DNA of 64,000 bases from Hyperoplus lanceolatus. Lineage: Eukaryota; Chordata; Actinopteri; Uranoscopiformes; Ammodytidae. Shown here one piece after another: positions 26,396 to 37,356 of this stretch; positions within the stretch are counted from its first letter, which is position 1; each line of letters opens with the position of its first letter. The notes under the pieces were generated by a model. That model was not told where the DNA came from and ran no database searches. It saw nothing but the letters and a program-made list of their open reading frames with translations. Location: positions 10,495,501-10,559,500 of the forward strand of contig CM049410.1 of the NCBI GenBank assembly GCA_026929865.2. Reading direction: 5' to 3'. Both the position numbers and the translations under genes were made by a program.

Positions 26396-27062
26396 ATTCA
26401 CAATTTTTTTTAAATAAATATGCCACAAGAGAGCTTTTCCCTCATGGTCACTTTTATACCACTTGACTTATTCTGTAGCCTCGTTTAGCAGGCAATATTG
26501 TTTTCTCTTTGTAATTATACAGTGCAGAGGGAAATATAACATAATTGGGACCTAACTGGAAAACTATGAAGCCAAAATTCATTTAGTGCATTCAAAGGAA
26601 TCCATCCGTGCAGCAGTTGTATGAATCACAGGTAAATTGTTGGCTGTAGCCGTTTGTAGGATTTGTTTTTAGTCAATGAATATATTTTTTAATGAATATA
26701 CAGTTCCCTTGTAAGACTACTAAAAAACACTCCTTTATGTTTCCACTGTGATTGACTTACTGTCATCGCAGCCTAGAGTGCATTCACTGTCTGCAGCAGA
26801 ACACACTTCTGTCAAGCACACAAAGTAGATCTGAGGGGAGGGGAGGGAAAAGGAAATGGTTTAACTACATAATACAAGTAATCACATTCTACACATTGCC
26901 ACCTGGTTGGTCTTTGTGTTTAAGGCAGCCTGAACATGAAAGAAACACATTATAAATGGCTTCAAAAAGAATATATTTATTTGTATGTGCATGTTTGTTA
27001 AGCGGGAGGTACCTGTCGGTCCTCCAATTGAGTGTCCTCCTTTAGCCATGTATGAGGGACTT
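26396..27062 (-). pseudogene. Broken duplicate of the 3' end of the ZP gene
   Basis: The segment is a near-identical direct copy of 56,431-57,242, with about 15 small differences by eye over some 600 aligned bases. It keeps a full copy of the penultimate ZP exon (26,761-26,830, encoding IYFVCLTEVC...GCDD) with acceptor and donor, and the last bases of the preceding exon. A 2-bp loss (CTCTC to CTC) shifts that exon's frame. The final ZP exon is missing: a 157-bp deletion relative to the intact copy (56,481-56,637) has joined two ACTT tetranucleotides. On the right the copy stops abruptly at 27,062, where ISL2EU sequence begins. It cannot make a ZP protein. Confidence 0.88.
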
Positions 27063-27740
27063 CGACCCAAACTCCCAACAGTTTCTCCATTTGGACAGCT
27101 TTACTGTGACACACAAGATGGCAGCTGAGAGACAGGAGCAGACACGTGAGCAGTCTGATTGCCCATTATGGCAAGCTTTACGCAAGCCTAGAGTGACAGC
27201 TAGTAGGTTCTATGAGGTTAGCCATGTGAAAGGACCTTCTTCTGGTCAGACCCTGGCAGGGCGAATACTTAAGGGTGTACGCCAAACTCCCGCAATGAAA
27301 AGGGGCCTTGATCGCGAACCGCAAGTGCTGGAACAATATTCAAAACATTTCAATGTAAATGTCTCACGCTGTGGATTTGTTATCCATCCCGATGCTCCTC
27401 ACCTCGGGGCTAGCCCTGATGCAAGAGTATATGACCCAAGTGCCATTCCGTGTTTTGGGCTTGCTGAAGTTAAATGCCCAGACATCTCTAGCATTTCTGA
27501 GGCAGGACATGTAAAAATGATGAATGGTCAGGGAGAATTGATAAATACCACTGGCAGGTTCAAAGTCAATTGGCAGTAACTGGATTGAGTTGGTGCGATT
27601 TTATAACAGACACTGAGGGAGACTTCTCAGTCGAAAGAGTCTGGAGGGATGATGAAATGATAAAAGAGATGAAAAATAAGGTTGACGTGTACTTCTTTGG
27701 TACATATATGAATGTGTACCTTCAACAGAAAGTGAAATGA
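27063..27740 (+). pseudogene. YqaJ-like recombinase/nuclease of the ISL2EU element, N-truncated and frameshifted
   Basis: The frame to 27,579 contains the YqaJ (lambda exonuclease-like) catalytic blocks: LGASPDARVY with the metal-binding Asp and GLAEVKCPD with the E-x-K pair. The remaining block WQVQSQLAVTG, then SWCDFITDTEGDFSVERVW and YFFGTYMNVYLQQK, is in another frame from about 27,545 to TGA at 27,738-27,740, so a small indel near 27,540 breaks the gene. AATAAA follows at 27,749-27,754. The amino-terminal region expected of the family is absent. Nothing indicates activity. Known ISL2EU elements carry such a nuclease beside the transposase; its role in transposition is not established. 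Confidence 0.8.
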
Positions 27741-27754
27741 ACTGAATGAATAAA

Positions 27755-28107
27755 GGAACTGAAAGAATAAAAAGGATTTAATTAATTCCCTTTTTCTGAG
27801 TACATTTACTACATTACATATTTACATTTTTTTTTGAATACTTCCAGGATGGACTGACTCATTCAATTATATACATTTCATTCAATATTTTCAGTATACA
27901 GAATTACAGCTCCAGAAAAAATGAAGAGACCACTCCAAATGTTCAGTGCCTCTCGTTTCAATATTTAAATGCATATGTTTGAGTAGGATGAACATTTTGG
28001 TTGTATAATATAATCTGACAACATTTCTACCAAATTCCAATACATTTGTCATTAAAGAGCATTTTCAATTAGTAATTTAGAGATAATGCATGTGATTGGT
28101 GGAAACA
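27755..28107. other. Short AT-rich spacer between the convergent ISL2EU genes
   Basis: No exon seen; simple AT-rich sequence holding the 3' ends of both element genes. Confidence 0.5.
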
Positions 28108-30292
28108 CTATTCAACAGGGATGTAGCCTTTTAAATCAAGTGGTCCCTGGAAGTTGGTCATCACACAGCAGACGGTCCACAGCTGGTTGACTGTCCCAGA
28201 CAAGGTTAGAGGGAGAGTGCGTTCCCAGATGCGGTATTCCTTGACTCTGCGTATTGCTCTTTCCACAAGGATTTGAAGTCGGGCGATTGCTTGTGTTTTC
28301 AGAGCATCTTCTTCTGTGAACTGCGCTGTGGTTAGAGATAAGTTAATTAGTATTATTATTGTGAGTGCTTAAGTACATCTTAAACATTTGTCTGCATATC
28401 AAAATGGTCACATTTGGGTCACAGTTTTAAGTTGAAATGTTCATTCATTTCATGCCTACCTGTCATCTTGAAAGGTGGTATAATCAGCTTTGCCCCACGG
28501 TCAGCTAGCAGCTTCTCGATGGTGAAACCCTTGTCTGCCATGCAGCCATCTCCTGGCTCCAGTAAATCCAGCAGTCCACTTCGTTCAGTCAGCTCTCGGT
28601 CAGAGATGGAGCCGGTGAAGAGACTTGACACAAAAGTCACAGCACTACAAGGGGCAATCCCAATCAAGGCCTTAAAGGTTGTCGTGTTCTTGTAAGATGA
28701 GAAAACCTCAGACTGGAGAGTGAGGGATGATGGATTGTGGCATCGCACCTCGGTACTGTCGATAATTACCCGAACATCTGGGCTGTACTGCACAAATTTG
28801 CTCGGCATGGTGTTCCTTACTTGCTGTTTACTCATCCAGATTGGGAGGGAGCCAAGGAGCAGGTAGAGGTAGTTAGCCCATGTTATTATCACACGGGAGA
28901 CGGTCGATAAGCTAACCTGAAACATATCGGCTAGGACTTTCTCTTGCAGGCCTGCAGCAACCCGGCAGCAGAACAGAAAAAATTCATCCACCAGTTGCAG
29001 TCTACGTGTTGGACTGGGAGAAATGGGTTCAAATGTTTGGCCCTTTTTCTGAGCTTTCGACCAGTAAACCAACATGGAGGCAGATGGCTGAATAGCCTCC
29101 CAGAAGTCACTAAAAACTTCTCTTGATGTGAACCTCGTGTAAAAAAGGATGTCCCTGTCTGAGACACAAAATCTTTGGAAAGGCGCTTGACCCACTTTCA
29201 GCTGTGACAGCTCTCTTGTCAGCTCCTTGGCGGTTTCCTCCAATTGCTGTATCCGCGCAGCAGCAGCATCCAGTGCACCTGTATGAGATAAGAAAAAAAA
29301 TTAAAACATCTGACCCAGATTTTGGCAGTGACTTGCATATTGGAAGTAATAATTGGAAGTAGTTTGGACCTCCGATTAAATTGTTATTTATATCTAAATA
29401 TTCACCAATACATTTAATTAAGTAAGATATAAAATGCAACATTTGTACTTGTGATGAAGCTTTTCACATTGTGGTATTGGTCAAATTCTGGGACATTAAT
29501 AAGACTAAACATTTTGTGCCTGAGTTATGAAAAGTTGACCTACCTCTTTGGTATAACCTACTAAGAGCCCATCCTGTCAGGTAGGAAATGTCTATCAGAA
29601 TGCCTTACTACCCATTCTATTGGGTAGCACATCCTGATAGACATTTTTTATTTTACAGGGTTTGCTATCTATGGTTAAGTAGGGCATTCTGATAGACATT
29701 TCCTACCTAACAGGATGTGCTACGGTTTAAGAACAGTATTGGGTACTAGTAGGCCAATATTTCAGAACACTAACAAACACACTGACAAACCTGATTTAGG
29801 AGCAGAACTGTAATCATGTTCCCGCATCACCACCGAAGCTGCGATCTCCTCCATCGCCTCTTCTTCACACGGCAGCGGTTGTTCCACAGGAAGGGCTGGG
29901 TGAACGTCATGGCCCAAGCGAGTGGACGCTCTTTCATAAACGGACTCCCTTCTTGGCAGTCCCCAGTTGTTCCACTGGAAACGGGAGGGTACAGACCCAA
30001 TTTTCAGTCGCTTGATGTGACCCCGGTTGGTAAAGTTAGGCACGTCAGCCAACGCTAGCTTGTTAGCTGTAGCGTTAGTGTAGTCTGTGTCGCTAAAGTG
30101 CCGGCTACAGACAAACGTGCTACCTTTGCTTATATTAAAATTGGGCCCTTCATCCCGGCGAACTGCTTGAATCCACTTCTTCCTTAGATTAGGTTCAGTC
30201 GGGAATCCGTGGAAACTGAGGTAGGGTTGACGTTGTTTGTTGGATGCACAAACTGGAACGGAGCAGTGACATCTTGCCTTTGTTTCAGCCAT
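28108..30292 (-). CDS. ISL2EU transposase with N-terminal THAP zinc finger, apparently intact (512 aa, three exons)
   Basis: Minus-strand exons 30292-29791, 29278-28460 and 28325-28108 join in frame (502+819+218 bp) with GT-AG introns and end at TAG 28,108-28,110. Residues 1-90 form a THAP domain: CSVPVC, HGFP, W in RKKWIQAVRR, CSRHF, and ADVPNF like the AVPtIF box. This domain binds DNA, presumably at the element's ends. A short coiled stretch (AAAARIQQLEETAKELTREL) follows. Then comes a DDE_Tnp_4-type catalytic region with helix-turn-helix-like SLSTVSRVIITW, first Asp in VRVIIDSTEV, second in GCMADKGFTI and Glu in ILVERAIRRVKEY. I see no stop or frameshift. Start chosen at MAETKAR because the THAP consensus begins there; an upstream in-frame ATG (30,322) exists. 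Confidence 0.86.
29570..29723. mobile_element. Small palindromic MITE in transposase intron 1
   Basis: The left arm (CCATCCTGTCAGGTAGGAAA, then TGTCTATCAGAATGCC) is repeated inverted at about 29,678-29,723. A third partial arm (ACATCCTGATAGACATTTTT) lies in the loop at about 29,627-29,647. It could fold into a hairpin of about 150 nt. A nested insertion is likely. Confidence 0.65.
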
Positions 30293-30865
30293 AGTTGTAC
30301 TGCGCCGGAAGTGGTCATGCACAACATAGACAAATCCCGCCCATGGAACCCGGAAGCGTGATAATCCCCTATTTACACATTGAAGCTATGTCCCATTACA
30401 GAGACCACGCACTTGGTAAGACGCAGTCTCGCGGTCTATGAAGGCCGATTTTAAGGCCGATTCCAAGGCCAACGAGCCTTGTTAAATGAGACGGTCTCCG
30501 CAGGTCTCCGTTTACGAGCATTTCCGGTTTACGTAACAAGCCGTTACCTTGCGTGACGACTCGCCGCTCCTGTGCTGCCTAGCAACCCTGATTGCTGCCA
30601 ACGGAGACAGTGAGACAGCCCTGTCAATGGAGGAAAAAAGAAAAAGAAGTTGCCTACCAGACGAAAAGAAAAAAAAGTAGGCTTACAAGAAAAAAAGAAA
30701 GGAAGATAAAAGTTAAGAAGATGGAGCAACCCGTTGCTGTTTTGTTATTTTTTATTTTATGTTATGCAATCTATGAAAAAAACGCAATGAATCTTGGGAT
30801 ATGTTGGGCCACAAAGGATACATCTGATGCAGCCTTCAAAACCGTGAAACGAAGGCTGCGGCTGT

Positions 30866-31785
30866 GTCTTGATCAGGGCCCCAGGACACTGCCTTTTCCG
30901 AGCAGCCAGCATGGACAAGTGGCCAAACCATTGGTACTGCATGCTGTGAATGGGGCTGGCGGGTGGAGCTTATTTTCCTACGGCCTGTAGGCAGATTTCC
31001 CTGTCCACACAGTACAAGCGGCGAACAAGATTGTGTCTCCGCAAAATTTTTCTGAATATCAATCATAGGCTCATACTTCTCTTTAGACCATATACTATTG
31101 AAACTGAAGTTTTTTCATTTCAAAACGCCACGTCAAGCATTTTATTAGCCCAACGGCTTTCATTTGGTTTTCGAGGGAGGAGGAGGGAGTGGGCAGCCGT
31201 GGGCAGCTGAACCATGGGTACAGAACGAGAATGGATTCTACATTCGCTACGTCATGGCTACGCTTGCCGCCCTCGTTTTCGATAGGTCCATATTGCTGCT
31301 ATGTCATGCTTTTGGGCCGTATGAATTTCCGCATTAACACTTCCTTGTGGCTTCCCTGCGCCAATGAGCAGCTTTCATAGGAATGAATGGGCGCCATGTT
31401 TCAAAACGGTGTCCATTTCTTTATATGTCCATGGTCTTGATCAGGCCCCCAGGATGCTGCCTTCTCCGAGTAGCCAGCATGGACTAGTGGCCAACCCATT
31501 GGTACTGCATGCTGTGAATGGGAGCTTATTTTCCATGGAGCCCTGAGGCAGATTTCCCCGTCCACACAATACAAGCGGCGAACAAGATTGTGTCTCCGCA
31601 AATTTTTTCTGGATATCAATCATAGGCTCATACTTATCTTTAGACCATGTACTAATAAAACTGAAGTTTTCTCGTTTAAAAACGCCACCTCAAGCGTTTT
31701 ATTAGCCCAACGGCTTTCAACGTCTTTCAGTTTGTTTTCGCGGGAGAAGGAGGGGTGGGCAGCCGTAGGCAGCTGAATAGAGTCG
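30866..31785. repeat. Direct duplication of a block of about 350 bp (offset about 568 bp)
   Basis: The block at about 30,866-31,210 (from GTCTTGATCAGGGCCCCAGG) is repeated at about 31,434-31,780 with scattered differences, including ACAAGCGGCGAACAAGATTG and GCCCAACGGCTTTCA. The segment before the second copy (CGCCAATGAGCAGCTTTCAT, about 31,361-31,440) occurs again at about 33,781-33,875. The short open frames here are not convincing genes. Confidence 0.7.
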
Positions 31786-31799
31786 TAGTGAAACAAATG

Positions 31800-33770
31800 T
31801 TTCGGTTTTCTGCTCCGGCCTCCGAGAGGGCTCAGTGTTTCTTTATAGGTCCATGACTCTTTCAGTGCGAGGCTCCATTAACTTCTCGTGTCTGAGGTTT
31901 TTTCTTTTACTTAACATGAAGGACGTTGATGATTTTTAGGCAGGTGACTTTTTAACATTACTGTCGCCGAGGGATTTGTAGACTGGTTCAGCTGTTAGTC
32001 GCGTGAGCTCAACTCTCACGTTCCTCTGCTTGCGATCATTGCGATTCACTATATTGATCCATTTATTGAAAAGATCCATAGGCAAAGGATGGGTGCATTA
32101 CGGGATCATGTACAAAAACTAGTTGCTCATCCAGCGGCAGCTTCACCATCACCTCCAGCTGTGCTGATGAGCTCTAATAATCTCTAATGGGTATATGCCA
32201 TTTGCGCTACCCATGGTGTGGAAAACACCAAAACACACATCATTGAAATGCCTGTAACAGGCACGGATGTATTGATTACTTGAATGATTATGGGAGACCT
32301 ACGTAATTTGTATAATATTGTTAGTGTAATATAACCATTTCAGTTACGTTGGTTTTTAATTTTGCAGTTGCTTGTTAAGTTATGTATGACAGTTAACAAT
32401 GTTGGTGTATTATAATTGATTATGCTGTTATAGGCTACTCCAACTTCGTTGCTGTTCAATATGTAACCATTTATTTTTATATCATATCTGTCTGATTTAT
32501 TGCACACACACGTTCAAAAGAATCAGGTCAACAAACCAGTGGCTGCGTTTAACAACTCTACAGTGGCTGCACTAACATTTTGCCACTTTTATTTTGGAAC
32601 TGCTCGTCCCAGAGTTTTAAATCACATTGAAGATTAACTAATTCTGCAATTGCTTTAATCCATGATTATTATTTTATAATCAGGTTATTTAATTTAAAAC
32701 GTGTTGCTTGCTGGTTTCCATGTCTTTTTATAGTTGTTATAGTTCCATGTGGGTCATTTCAGACTCTTTCGCTTCTTAACAACTTGAATGAATCAGTGAG
32801 TTCCCTGAATGAAAATGTAAATAGCCTACAAGGTGTTTTTCTTTATCTGGTGTTATGGAAATATATTTATATATAATCTATATACATGTTAAGCCTGTTG
32901 TGGACTTGCAAATGTTTGTGTTTCATGCAACAGGTACAGCAACAGGTACAGTTTACTATATATTTTTGAAAAATTGCTGACATTCTTGATTCTTATTGAT
33001 AATTGTGCCTTGACTCTTGCTTGAAAGCAATAAACATCTTAATTACTTAACTTGAATGTTGTTTCAACTGGTATTTCGTTGCCAACTCTCATCTGAACCA
33101 GACAGCCTGATTTTCAGTTCCAAAACAATAGGTCAAAAAGGGACAAACTAATATTCTTTAAAAAAGGATTGTTTAACTGTAACTGTTTAACTTTACATTG
33201 AATTTTTAAGCTTGTGTAATTTGTAATATAACTGATACCCACAGCAGGAAAATAAAACTAATTCTAACCCATTCTGATTAGGCAATTGCTTTGACAACCA
33301 CACATTCGGTCTTATAATTAAACTTTAAAAAGCTCACTTTGGCATTTGAACATTTGTTTGCTTTATTTCAATAGAGCACTAAGAACTATGCTCACTACCT
33401 AACAGCACACGCTACGAAAACAGCGCTAACCCACTATCTGGTTTAGCTTACATTAGCTAATAGTGCTGCCCTGATGGCAGGAGTAGTCTTCGTTTAGAAC
33501 TTGTGAATCACTATATTACTTAACAACAACGGGGTGTCATTTTAAGATTACATACAGAGAATCATCGGGGATATGTAATTTATTCTTCCATGGTAGATAA
33601 ACAATACAACTGTGCTCGTCTCCGCTTAGCTTCAGCTTAGTTTACGGCATGGACATATTAGACTGTTACACTGCTTTCTTCATCCAAGAACGTCAGTGAA
33701 ACGTACACTGCGCGTCACGCTTAAGGGGCGTGTTGGCACCGTGTACGCGGAAGCGAATACTTCCTGTATG
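31800..33770. other. Unclassified AT-rich interior of the fold-back composite
   Basis: No coding exon, RNA gene or clear repeat recognised. Confidence 0.4.
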
Positions 33771-33885
33771 GTCGCCCTGCGCCAATGAGCAGCTTTCATA
33801 GGAATGAATGGCTTCAACGTTCCAACGGTTTTCAGTCCGCTGTCCATTTCTTTATAGGTCCATGGTCTTGATTCAGGTAGCCTAT

Positions 33886-34648
33886 AGAGCTGTTAAGCGG
33901 AAGTGACTTACTTCCGGGGCATGGGACCTATCGGCTCGAAAAATTACAACGGTAGTCAATGGAAAGAAATGTATTATTTTCTGGTCCCAGTCATGACATG
34001 CCTTCGATTACACATATGTTTCGTATGGATTTAGATGGTATTTTTTTGTGCAAAGAATGGAACAATTTTGCGAGTAGAAGCTGGATATGGTCAGATTTTG
34101 TGCAGAGCGCTTTTGTGTACTACAGCTCATCGCTGCTCTTGACACTTATGATATACGTCACCACCACTGGCACCCACTTAGCTCAGAAACATGGCTGTGT
34201 CTTTAATGCACTTTACCGCCTTCTTTCAATGACAAGACAAAAGTCTTCAGCGTGGCGAAAACCACTACACAAGTGGACATGTGGAGAGTTTCAATTTCTC
34301 GAGTGGGGAGATTGTTGGTGTTGTCCACGCCAGCCATTAGCATTAGCATTAGCACTCAGTCGAGAAGTGGAGGGAATGTGTTGAGGTGACGTCACAGAGG
34401 CGACAAGACTTGTAGTTGTTCTCGTAACCTTTTTTCAAAAGCCGTTAGACGAATAATCATACAACATACCATCAAACTCTTCACATGAAAAATGATCATT
34501 TAGACCCATACGAAACATATATGTAATCCAGGGCATTTAATGACTGGGACCAGAAAATAGTAGATTACTTTCCATAGACTCCCATTCATTTTTTTTCAGC
34601 CGATAGGTCCCATGCCCCGTAATTCCGCCACTTCCGCTTAACAGCTCT
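33886..34648. mobile_element. 763-bp MITE with inverted ends of about 140 bp
   Basis: Left end AGAGCTGTTAAGCGGAAGTG and right end CACTTCCGCTTAACAGCTCT are exact reverse complements. Complementarity continues inward through GGGACCTATCGGCT, TTTTCTGGTCCCAGTCAT and the CATATGTTTCGTATGG region. A 141-codon open frame inside (33,959-34,384) partly reads the inverted arm and shows no domain. Non-autonomous; class unknown. Confidence 0.75.
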
Positions 34649-34656
34649 ATTGCAGC

Positions 34657-35137
34657 TGTGAGTACCAGATATGTTCGGCTGCCAGATATGTTCGGGTTGC
34701 ATAATGATGACGCACTTCCTGTACTACGCGAGATCCACTTCTTTCTTACGAATCTATTGCAAACTGCAATCTATTATAATATTATCATTCACAATGTAAA
34801 CATTACAATAAAGATACTTGTAGAAAGAAAGTACGTGTAGTTTTCGGAAAAAATAGATAAGCTATCGTTCGTAATAGCAAAGGGACTGTGGAAAATGTCA
34901 TTATTGTTATTAAGAGATCTCGCGAGAGCGTTCAATACAGCCTGTTTTATTTAATAAAAGGCGAATGCCAAACTTGTAAGCTTAATGTTGGTTTTGATAC
35001 AGTAAATACATTTTCGCTTCAGGAAAAGGTAGAGAAAACTGTTTTTTTTAAAGTTTATTTGAATATAATTTACACGAAGTTCGTCATCATTGTGCAACCC
35101 GAGCTTATCTGGGAGCCGAGCATATCTGGTACTCACA
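34657..35137. mobile_element. 481-bp MITE with CAGC direct repeats
   Basis: Left TGTGAGTACCAGATATGTTC and right end (inverted) TGTGAGTACCAGATATGCTC match over about 60 bp, including the GGTTGCA and AATGATGACG segments. CAGC flanks both sides (34,653-34,656 and 35,138-35,141), a possible 4-bp target duplication. Confidence 0.65.
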
Positions 35138-35147
35138 CAGCCTACGT

Positions 35148-35400
35148 AGGCTGCATTTGAAGACCGATTGCGTCATAGCGGCGCGCAAAGGCTGTACCGT
35201 TTACAAGGCTCCTTGCAAGGCTCCTCATATGCGGCCGATAAATGCAGCCTTCGGCTGTGTCTTGATTCAGGGATTGCAGCCTACGAAGGCTGCATTTGAA
35301 GACCGATTGCGTCATAGCGGCGCGCAAAGGCTGTCCCGTTTGCAAGGTTCCTTGCAAGGCTCCTCATATGCGGCCGAGAAATGCAGCCTTCTTTTCACGG
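35148..35400. repeat. Two tandem copies of a subterminal repeat of about 139 bp
   Basis: GGCTGCATTTGAAGACCGAT, then TGCGTCATAGCGGCGCGCAAA, starts near 35,149 and again near 35,288. Further copies are at about 36,125-36,225 and, inverted, at about 36,935-37,060. The unit is part of the same family as the elements ending in GGCTGTATC. Confidence 0.75.
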
Positions 35401-36448
35401 TTTTGAAGGCTGCATCAGATGGATCCTTCGTGGCCCAACATATCCCATGATTCATTGCGATTTTTTCAGAGATGGCATAAAATAAAATAAGAAATAACAA
35501 AACAGCAACGTGTTGCTCATCTTCTTAACTTTCTTAACTTAACATCCTTTCTTTTTTTCTTGTACTTTTTTTTCTTTTCGTCTGGTAGGCAACTTATTTT
35601 TCTTTTTTCCTCCTTTGACAAGGCTGTCTCCGTTGGCAGCAATCAGGGTTGCTAGGCAGCACAGGAGCGGCGAGTCGTCATGCAAGGTAACGGCTTGTTA
35701 CGTAAACCGGAAATGCTCGTAAACCGAGACCTGCGGAGACCGTCTCATTTAACAAGGCTTGTTGGCCTTAAAACCGGCCTTGAAATCGGCCTTCATAGGC
35801 TATAGCCTTCATAGACCGCGAGACTGCGTCCTACCAAGTGCGTGGTCTCTGTAATGGGACATAGCTACAGCCAAAAGCTGTATCCCATTACAGAGACCGC
35901 CTCCTTAGTAGGACGCGGTCTCGCGGTCTATGAAGGCTATAGCCTATGAAGGCCGATGCGAAGGCCGAACCAGGGCCGAACGAGCGTTGTTAAAACAGGA
36001 CGGTCTCCGCAGGTCTCCGTTTACGAGCATTTCCGGTTTGCGTAACAAGCCGTTACCTTGCGTGACGACTCGCCGCTCCTGTGCTGCCTAGGAACCCTAC
36101 TAATACAGGGGTTGCGGTCTACGAAGGCTGCATTTGAAGACTGATTGCGTCATAGTGGCGCGCAAAGGTTGTTCCATTTGCAAGGCTCCTCATATGCGGC
36201 CGAGAAATGCAGCCTTTGTTTCACGGTTTTGAAGGCTGCATCAGATGAATCCTTCGCAGCGTTTTTTTCAGAGATGGCATACAATAAAATGAAAAAATAA
36301 CAAAACAGCAACGTGTTGCTCCATCTTCTTAACTTTTATCTTCCTTTCTTTTTTTCTTGTACTTTTTTTTCTTTTCGTCTGGTAGGAAACTTCTATTTCT
36401 TTTTTCCTCTGCTGACAAGACTGTTTCCGTTGGCAGCTATCAGCATAG

Positions 36449-37074
36449 ACATAGGCTGTATCCCATTACAGAGACCGCCTCCTTGGTAGGACGCGGTCTA
36501 TGAAGGCTATAGCCTATGAAGGCCGATTCGAAGGCCGAACCAGGGCCGAACGAGCGTTGTTAAACGGGACGGTCTCCGCAGGTCTCCGTTTACGAGCCTA
36601 GCATACAGCATACATTAGTTAAGAGTTTTGTCTCGATATTGAAAATTACGAGCCTAGCATACAGCATACATTAGTTAAGAGTTTTGTCTCGATATTGAAA
36701 ATTACTCAATACTTTTTCACCAAAACAGCTCGTATAGACAGACAAGAGTCGTGGCTTTAAAGAAAGTAACGTGTATTTGTGAAAGGCATGTCGTATTACG
36801 TTTTTATTAAGTTTGTTTGCCGAATACGGGTGTCATTCAATATAAAGTGGATGGAGCGCTGTGTATTGTTTTCCCCCACGATGGGCGTGGCCTCAGATTA
36901 TGATGCGTTATGCACTGTCTCTATACCGTGAAACGAAGGCTGCGTTTCCCGGCCGCATATGAGGAGCCTTGCAAGGAGCCTTGCAAATGGAACAACCTTT
37001 GCGTTCCGCTATGACGCAATCGGTCTTCAAATGCAGCCTTCGTAGACCGCAACCCCTGAATCGAGATACAGCCA
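36449..37074. mobile_element. 626-bp non-autonomous DNA element with GGCTGTATC ends
   Basis: Left end GGCTGTATCCCATTACAGAG and right end (reverse complement) GGCTGTATCTCGATTCAGGG. The interior shares the CGAAGGCCGA and GGTCTCCGCAGGTCTCCG tracts with 30,430-30,520 and 35,900-36,020. It contains a perfect tandem duplication of 56 bp (36,592-36,703, unit ACGAGCCTAGCATACAGCAT...). No target duplication was certain. Confidence 0.6.
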
Positions 37075-37356
37075 CAATAAAGGATAGACGCCGCGTTGGC
37101 CGCTACTGCCTATTGGCGCTGACGAGCCGTGGGGCCGCCATTTTGAACCGGTCAAACGTTCCACTTAGTGTAGTCTGTTTGACAGGTGCAATGAATTGTC
37201 AGCGCATGTAATTAATCATATCTCATTAAATACCAAACTGATTTTCTTTGCTGCAAAGATCATACATGTAGCTATGATACAGGGCACAAGTTTCGACGTG
37301 TTTTAATATTCATAGTGGACTTAACAGTCATAGAAGATTCTGATATGATATAAAGT

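Larger units (their letters stand above)
27063..30385. mobile_element. ISL2EU-type DNA transposon, left end truncated
   Basis: Two convergent genes typical of the ISL2EU superfamily: a YqaJ-like nuclease on the plus strand and a THAP-DDE transposase on the minus strand. The YqaJ gene lacks its N-terminal part, since the element abuts the ZP fragment at 27,062/27,063. I could not identify terminal inverted repeats; the right limit near 30,385 is set by the start of the next repeat family. Superfamily assignment comes from the gene pair and known family architecture. Confidence 0.72.
30386..35872. mobile_element. Large fold-back composite with inverted ends of about 485 bp
   Basis: The left end (AGCTATGTCCCATTACAGAG, 30,386 to about 30,870) recurs inverted at about 35,385-35,872. 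The match includes the AACAAGCCGTTACCTTGC tract, the CTGTGCTGCCTAGCAACC tract and the Lys-like AAAAAGAAAA stretch. Between the arms lie other repeats (duplicated block at 30,866/31,434, MITEs at 33,886 and 34,657) and no transposase. It may be one non-autonomous element with very long arms, later invaded, or two elements inserted head to head. No target duplication was identified. Confidence 0.6.

Noticed and set aside
30592..30990. 132-codon frame with a Lys-rich start and a hydrophobic segment
   Set aside because: Lies in the repeated arm of the fold-back composite (inverted near 35,400-35,640); no homologous domain recognised.
33959..34384. 141-codon frame
   Set aside because: Runs through an arm of the inverted-repeat MITE and shows no domain; probably chance.
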